A DNA stretch of 64,000 bases from Epilithonimonas hispanica (GTDB lineage Bacteria; Bacteroidota; Bacteroidia; Flavobacteriales; Weeksellaceae), in the NCBI RefSeq assembly GCF_003385395.1, contig NZ_QNUG01000002.1:1-64000 (forward strand), given 5' to 3'. Every line of letters starts with the position of its first letter. The stretch's first letter is position 1. A model generated the notes under the pieces. That model had not been told where the DNA came from and did not search any database. It saw nothing but the letters and a program-made list of their open reading frames with translations. Below are positions 61,298 through 64,000 of this stretch, one piece after another. The translations under genes and the position numbers were made by a program.

Positions 61298-61870
61298 TTA
61301 TTTATTTTTAACAAACTCTACATAAACCGCAACATCCACATCTTTTGCAACACCAGCTCCTGTTGGATCGTAGCTTACGTTGTAGTCTAATCTATTAATT
61401 TTAAAAGTCGTTTGGAAACCAAGTTTTTCATTCCCTTGTTGATCTTTGGTTTGTCCTCCGTAAACAGCCGTTACAGTTACCGGTTTTGTTACATCTTTTA
61501 TTGTAAGTTTACCAGTCAGTTGATATGTATTTCCTTTTAATTTTTTGATAGATGTACTTTCAAATTTCATAGTAGGAAATCTTTCTGCATCAAAGAAATC
61601 TGCACTTTTCAAGTGGTTATCACGCATCTCAACACCTGTATTTACAGAAGCTGTGTTAACTGCAAAATCAAATTTAGCATTGGTCAAATCCTCAGCTTTT
61701 GTCACAACATTTCCTTCAAACTTATCGAAACGTCCTTGTACAAAACTGATTCCCATATGTTTGATGTTAAAATTAAATGAAGAGTGCATTGGATCTATAC
61801 TCCAAGTAGTTTGCGAAAATCCTAAAATACTGATTGTTGCAAATAAAAACGATAAGAATAACTTTTTCAT
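61298..61870 (-). CDS. YceI family periplasmic protein
   Basis: A 190-residue protein with a signal peptide (FLFATISILGFSQ) and the YceI lipocalin-like barrel: TWSIDPMHSSFNFNIKHMGI, VQGRFDKFEG, MRDNHLKSADFFDAERFPTM and KLTIKDVTKPVTVTAVYGGQ. YceI proteins bind isoprenoid-type lipids and appear under alkaline or osmotic stress in other species. A -7 box (TACCTTTG, minus strand, 61897-61904) lies 26 bases before the ATG. Confidence 0.93.
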   Translation of the reverse strand: MKKLFLSFLFATISILGFSQTTWSIDPMHSSFNFNIKHMGISFVQGRFDKFEGNVVTKAEDLTNAKFDFAVNTASVNTGVEMRDNHLKSADFFDAERFPTMKFESTSIKKLKGNTYQLTGKLTIKDVTKPVTVTAVYGGQTKDQQGNEKLGFQTTFKINRLDYNVSYDPTGAGVAKDVDVAVYVEFVKNK

Positions 61871-61896
61871 AATGAATTTTTTTATTATTGATGGTA

Positions 61897-61904
61897 CAAA
61901 GGTA
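61897..61904 (-). promoter_or_regulatory. -7 box of the YceI gene
   Basis: TACCTTTG on the minus strand, followed by TACC, is a perfect TAnnTTTG match, with no clear -33 element. Confidence 0.4.
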
Positions 61905-61992
61905 TAATCATAAAAGTTTTAATTAATTGATGTAAGTTAATAAAAGCTTTGTTCATAAAAAAAACTATTTTTGTTCAATTCAATTTTGAACA

Positions 61993-63573
61993 ATGAATCC
62001 GGGAACTATTCTACTTTTATTCGTTTTTGCCTATTTTATCGGGCTTTTGGTCATCTCTTATTTTACAAGCCGCAACTCAGACAACCAGTCTTTTTTTATT
62101 GGGAATAAGAAAAGCAAATGGTGGTTGGTAGCGTTTGGGATGATTGGAACATCACTTTCCGGCGTAACTTTTATCTCGGTTCCGGGAACAGTTGGAAAAT
62201 TTTTAGGAGGCGAAAATCCTTTTGGTGGTTTCGAATATTATATGATGGTAATTGGGTTTTTTATCGGTTACTTCATAGTTGCTGGCATTTTGCTTCCGCT
62301 TTATTATAAAATGAATTTGACCTCGATTTATACTTATTTGGGGAAACGTTTCAATGTTGAAGCGCATAAAATCGGTTCTGTATTTTTCATTATTTCGAGA
62401 GCGATTGGCGCAACTGCAAGGTTGTATCTGGTGGTGAATATTCTTCAGATTTTCCTTTTGGAAGCGCTTGATGTTCCTTTTTGGGTAACAGCTTTTGTGT
62501 TGCTTCTGATGATTCTGCTTTATACGTTTGAAGGTGGTGTTAAGACGATTGTGATTACTGATACGTTGCAAACATCGTTTATGATTATCAGCTTGATTGC
62601 CTGCATTGTTTATATTTTATCAAATCTTAATCTGTCTTTTGGAGAAGCGTTCTCTATCCTTGAGCAGAAGCAATACACGCATTTTATCAATACGGATGTG
62701 AATTCTAAAACATTTTTCCTGAAAACGATTCTAGGCGGGATGTTCATTACAATTGCGATGACGGGTCTAGACCAGGAAATGATGCAGAAAAATATCTCTG
62801 TCGACAACCTGAAAAACTCGAAAAAGAATATGCTGACTTTTGCCGGAACTTTGCTTTTCGTGAATCTGGCGTTTTTGTTTTTGGGTGGTTTGCTCTATCT
62901 TTTTGCAATGCAACACGGCGCAGATTATGGACAAATCTCGACTATGGTTGACGGAAAAGAAGTGATGACAAATACTTTTGGCTTCAAGGATTCTGCGGGT
63001 CAAATCAAAAATATAATGGGCGACGACCTGTTCCCTGCTCTGTCGCTTCAAGGTCATTTTCCAATGGCGCTTTCTGTGATTTTCATCATCGGTTTGATTT
63101 CGGCCTTATTTCCTTCTGCTGATGGCGCTTTGACGGCGGTTACGAGTTCTTATTGTGTGGATCTTTTAAACCTGAACGAAGACCAGCAAAAAACCGAGAA
63201 ACAAAAGAAACATCTGAGAATGAAAGTTCATTTGACTTTCACAGTGATTTTTTTCGTATTGATAATGGTTTTCAAAGCTATTAATGACAAGTCGATTGTT
63301 TATCTGATAATGGAAATCGCAGGTTATACTTATGGCCCATTATTGGGATTATTTGCTTTCGGAATCTTGACGAAATATCAAATCACGAAGAAATATTCCA
63401 TCTTGGCTGTGACGATTTTTGCGCCTGTTGTAACATATTTGATTAATTATTTGGTAACTAATAATACAGATTACAGAATTGGTGTGGAACTGATTATCCT
63501 GAATGGATTTTTGACTTTTGTTGGATTGTGGTTGGTGAAGTCGAATAATGTTGAACGAGAAATTTTAGATTAA
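61993..63573 (+). CDS. Sodium:solute symporter (SSS family)
   Basis: A 526-residue transporter with about thirteen membrane helices. SSS landmarks are GNKKSKWWLVAFGMIGTSLS, GVTFISVPG (sodium-site region), FFIISRAIGATARLYLVVNI, GLISALFPSADGALTAVTSS (the conserved helix 9 Na+ site) and GYTYGPLLGLFAFGI. The substrate could be a sugar, sialic acid or amino acid. Bacteroidota have many paralogues and the neighbours give no clue. A TATTTTTG box (61966-61973) lies 19 bases before the ATG. Confidence 0.92.
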   Translation: MNPGTILLLFVFAYFIGLLVISYFTSRNSDNQSFFIGNKKSKWWLVAFGMIGTSLSGVTFISVPGTVGKFLGGENPFGGFEYYMMVIGFFIGYFIVAGILLPLYYKMNLTSIYTYLGKRFNVEAHKIGSVFFIISRAIGATARLYLVVNILQIFLLEALDVPFWVTAFVLLLMILLYTFEGGVKTIVITDTLQTSFMIISLIACIVYILSNLNLSFGEAFSILEQKQYTHFINTDVNSKTFFLKTILGGMFITIAMTGLDQEMMQKNISVDNLKNSKKNMLTFAGTLLFVNLAFLFLGGLLYLFAMQHGADYGQISTMVDGKEVMTNTFGFKDSAGQIKNIMGDDLFPALSLQGHFPMALSVIFIIGLISALFPSADGALTAVTSSYCVDLLNLNEDQQKTEKQKKHLRMKVHLTFTVIFFVLIMVFKAINDKSIVYLIMEIAGYTYGPLLGLFAFGILTKYQITKKYSILAVTIFAPVVTYLINYLVTNNTDYRIGVELIILNGFLTFVGLWLVKSNNVEREILD

Positions 63574-63589
63574 TTCGATATTAAAACTA

Positions 63590-64000
63590 ATGATTACTTC
63601 TGCAGATTTTAAGAAACATATTTCAAAAACTTTATCTCAAAGTTTAAAAGAACTAGGATTTAAAGGAAGTGGATTTAGTTATAGAAAAGAATCTGATAAT
63701 TTCATTTTTATAATTGGAATTCAGGCAAGTCAGTATGGCGGAAAGTGTTGTGTAGAAATAGGAATTCATCCAAAAGAAATGACTGACTTATTTGGTAGTG
63801 AAATAAATTTCAAGACTTTAAAATATTATGAATGTGAATTCCGAACAAGAGTTACAAAAATTCAGATTAAAAAATGGTGGAATTTTTCTAATAAAAATTA
63901 TGCTAATCAATGGTGGGATTATTCTAACTCGGAGAAGACTAATATAAAAACTGCAGAAAATATAATTTTAAGTATTAAAAATGAAGCAGTTCCAATAATA
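63590..64000 (+). CDS. DUF4304-like protein, 3' end beyond the window
   Basis: An open frame starts at the ATG 63590-63592, 16 bases after the symporter stop, and runs without a stop to the window end (137 codons). The sequence (ITSADFKKHISKTLSQSLKE, LGFKGSGFSYRKESDNFIFI, CCVEIGIHPKEM, WWDYSNSEK) has the basic helix followed by F-x-I-x-I-G-I strand pattern of DUF4304, small cytoplasmic proteins of unknown function. It may be co-transcribed with the symporter. The class assignment is moderate because the C-terminus is missing. Confidence 0.7.
   Translation, partial: MITSADFKKHISKTLSQSLKELGFKGSGFSYRKESDNFIFIIGIQASQYGGKCCVEIGIHPKEMTDLFGSEINFKTLKYYECEFRTRVTKIQIKKWWNFSNKNYANQWWDYSNSEKTNIKTAENIILSIKNEAVPII

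Overview
The window is AT-rich chromosomal DNA from a member of the Bacteroidota, most likely a Chryseobacterium-like flavobacterium (Weeksellaceae). Three things point there. It carries a complete gldK-gldL-gldM-gldN block, the core of the type IX secretion and gliding machinery. Many promoters have the Bacteroidota form TTG-(16-20)-TAnnTTTG. The housekeeping and surface proteins (TonB-dependent receptor, DUF4270 lipoprotein, DUF3467 behind rpoC, MtaB, type I-like secreted proteins) are typical of the class. Genus placement is inference from protein style, not from a search.

Layout. 1-148: tail of a transposase. 309-8917 (minus): rpoB, rpoC and a DUF3467 gene. 9288-13163 (minus): three secreted-protein genes of unknown role that separate rpoB from rplL. 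13279-18483 (minus): the translation block, reading from the right as tRNA-Thr, tRNA-Tyr, tRNA-Gly, tRNA-Thr, tuf, tRNA-Trp, secE, nusG, rplK, rplA, rplJ, rplL. Further right come hpf, a Xer recombinase and rpsU. 20244-20686 is a non-coding stretch packed with palindromic repeats. 20687-32151: metabolism and envelope genes (pdhB, DUF2147, an LTA-synthase-like sulfatase, pssA, an exonuclease, a FAH-family enzyme, a universal stress protein, membrane and secreted proteins, a GH25 lysozyme). 32331-37605 (plus): an ABC-F ATPase, a siderophore-type TonB receptor, a PepSY-type membrane protein and a VOC protein.

37602-42107 (minus) is an assimilatory sulfate-reduction cluster: cysH (APS-reductase type), cysD, cysN and a sulfite-exporter-like permease fused to a siroheme-synthase-like Rossmann domain. 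42190-52695 (minus): an FAD oxidoreductase, gldNMLK, glmS, a DUF4270 lipoprotein and a shortened glycogen-synthase-like protein. panC diverges from these. A Lys-Leu-Lys tRNA cluster follows, then aroK, an S4-domain protein, an FKBP-like lipoprotein, mtaB, a DegP/HtrA protease, an MFS transporter, a YceI protein, a sodium:solute symporter, and a DUF4304-like gene cut by the window end.

Most of the window is ordinary core genome, and I see no CRISPR, prophage, restriction or clear defence system. The unusual material is mainly in non-coding and linker sequence: two interspersed repeat families, one with conserved flanks and variable palindromic cores; a MITE-like inverted repeat; repeat DNA translated inside an ABC-F linker; a long rpoB leader closed by an 11-bp long-range pairing; twin 32-bp promoter repeats before the tRNA-tuf operon; and a pair of divergent, probably leaderless promoters.
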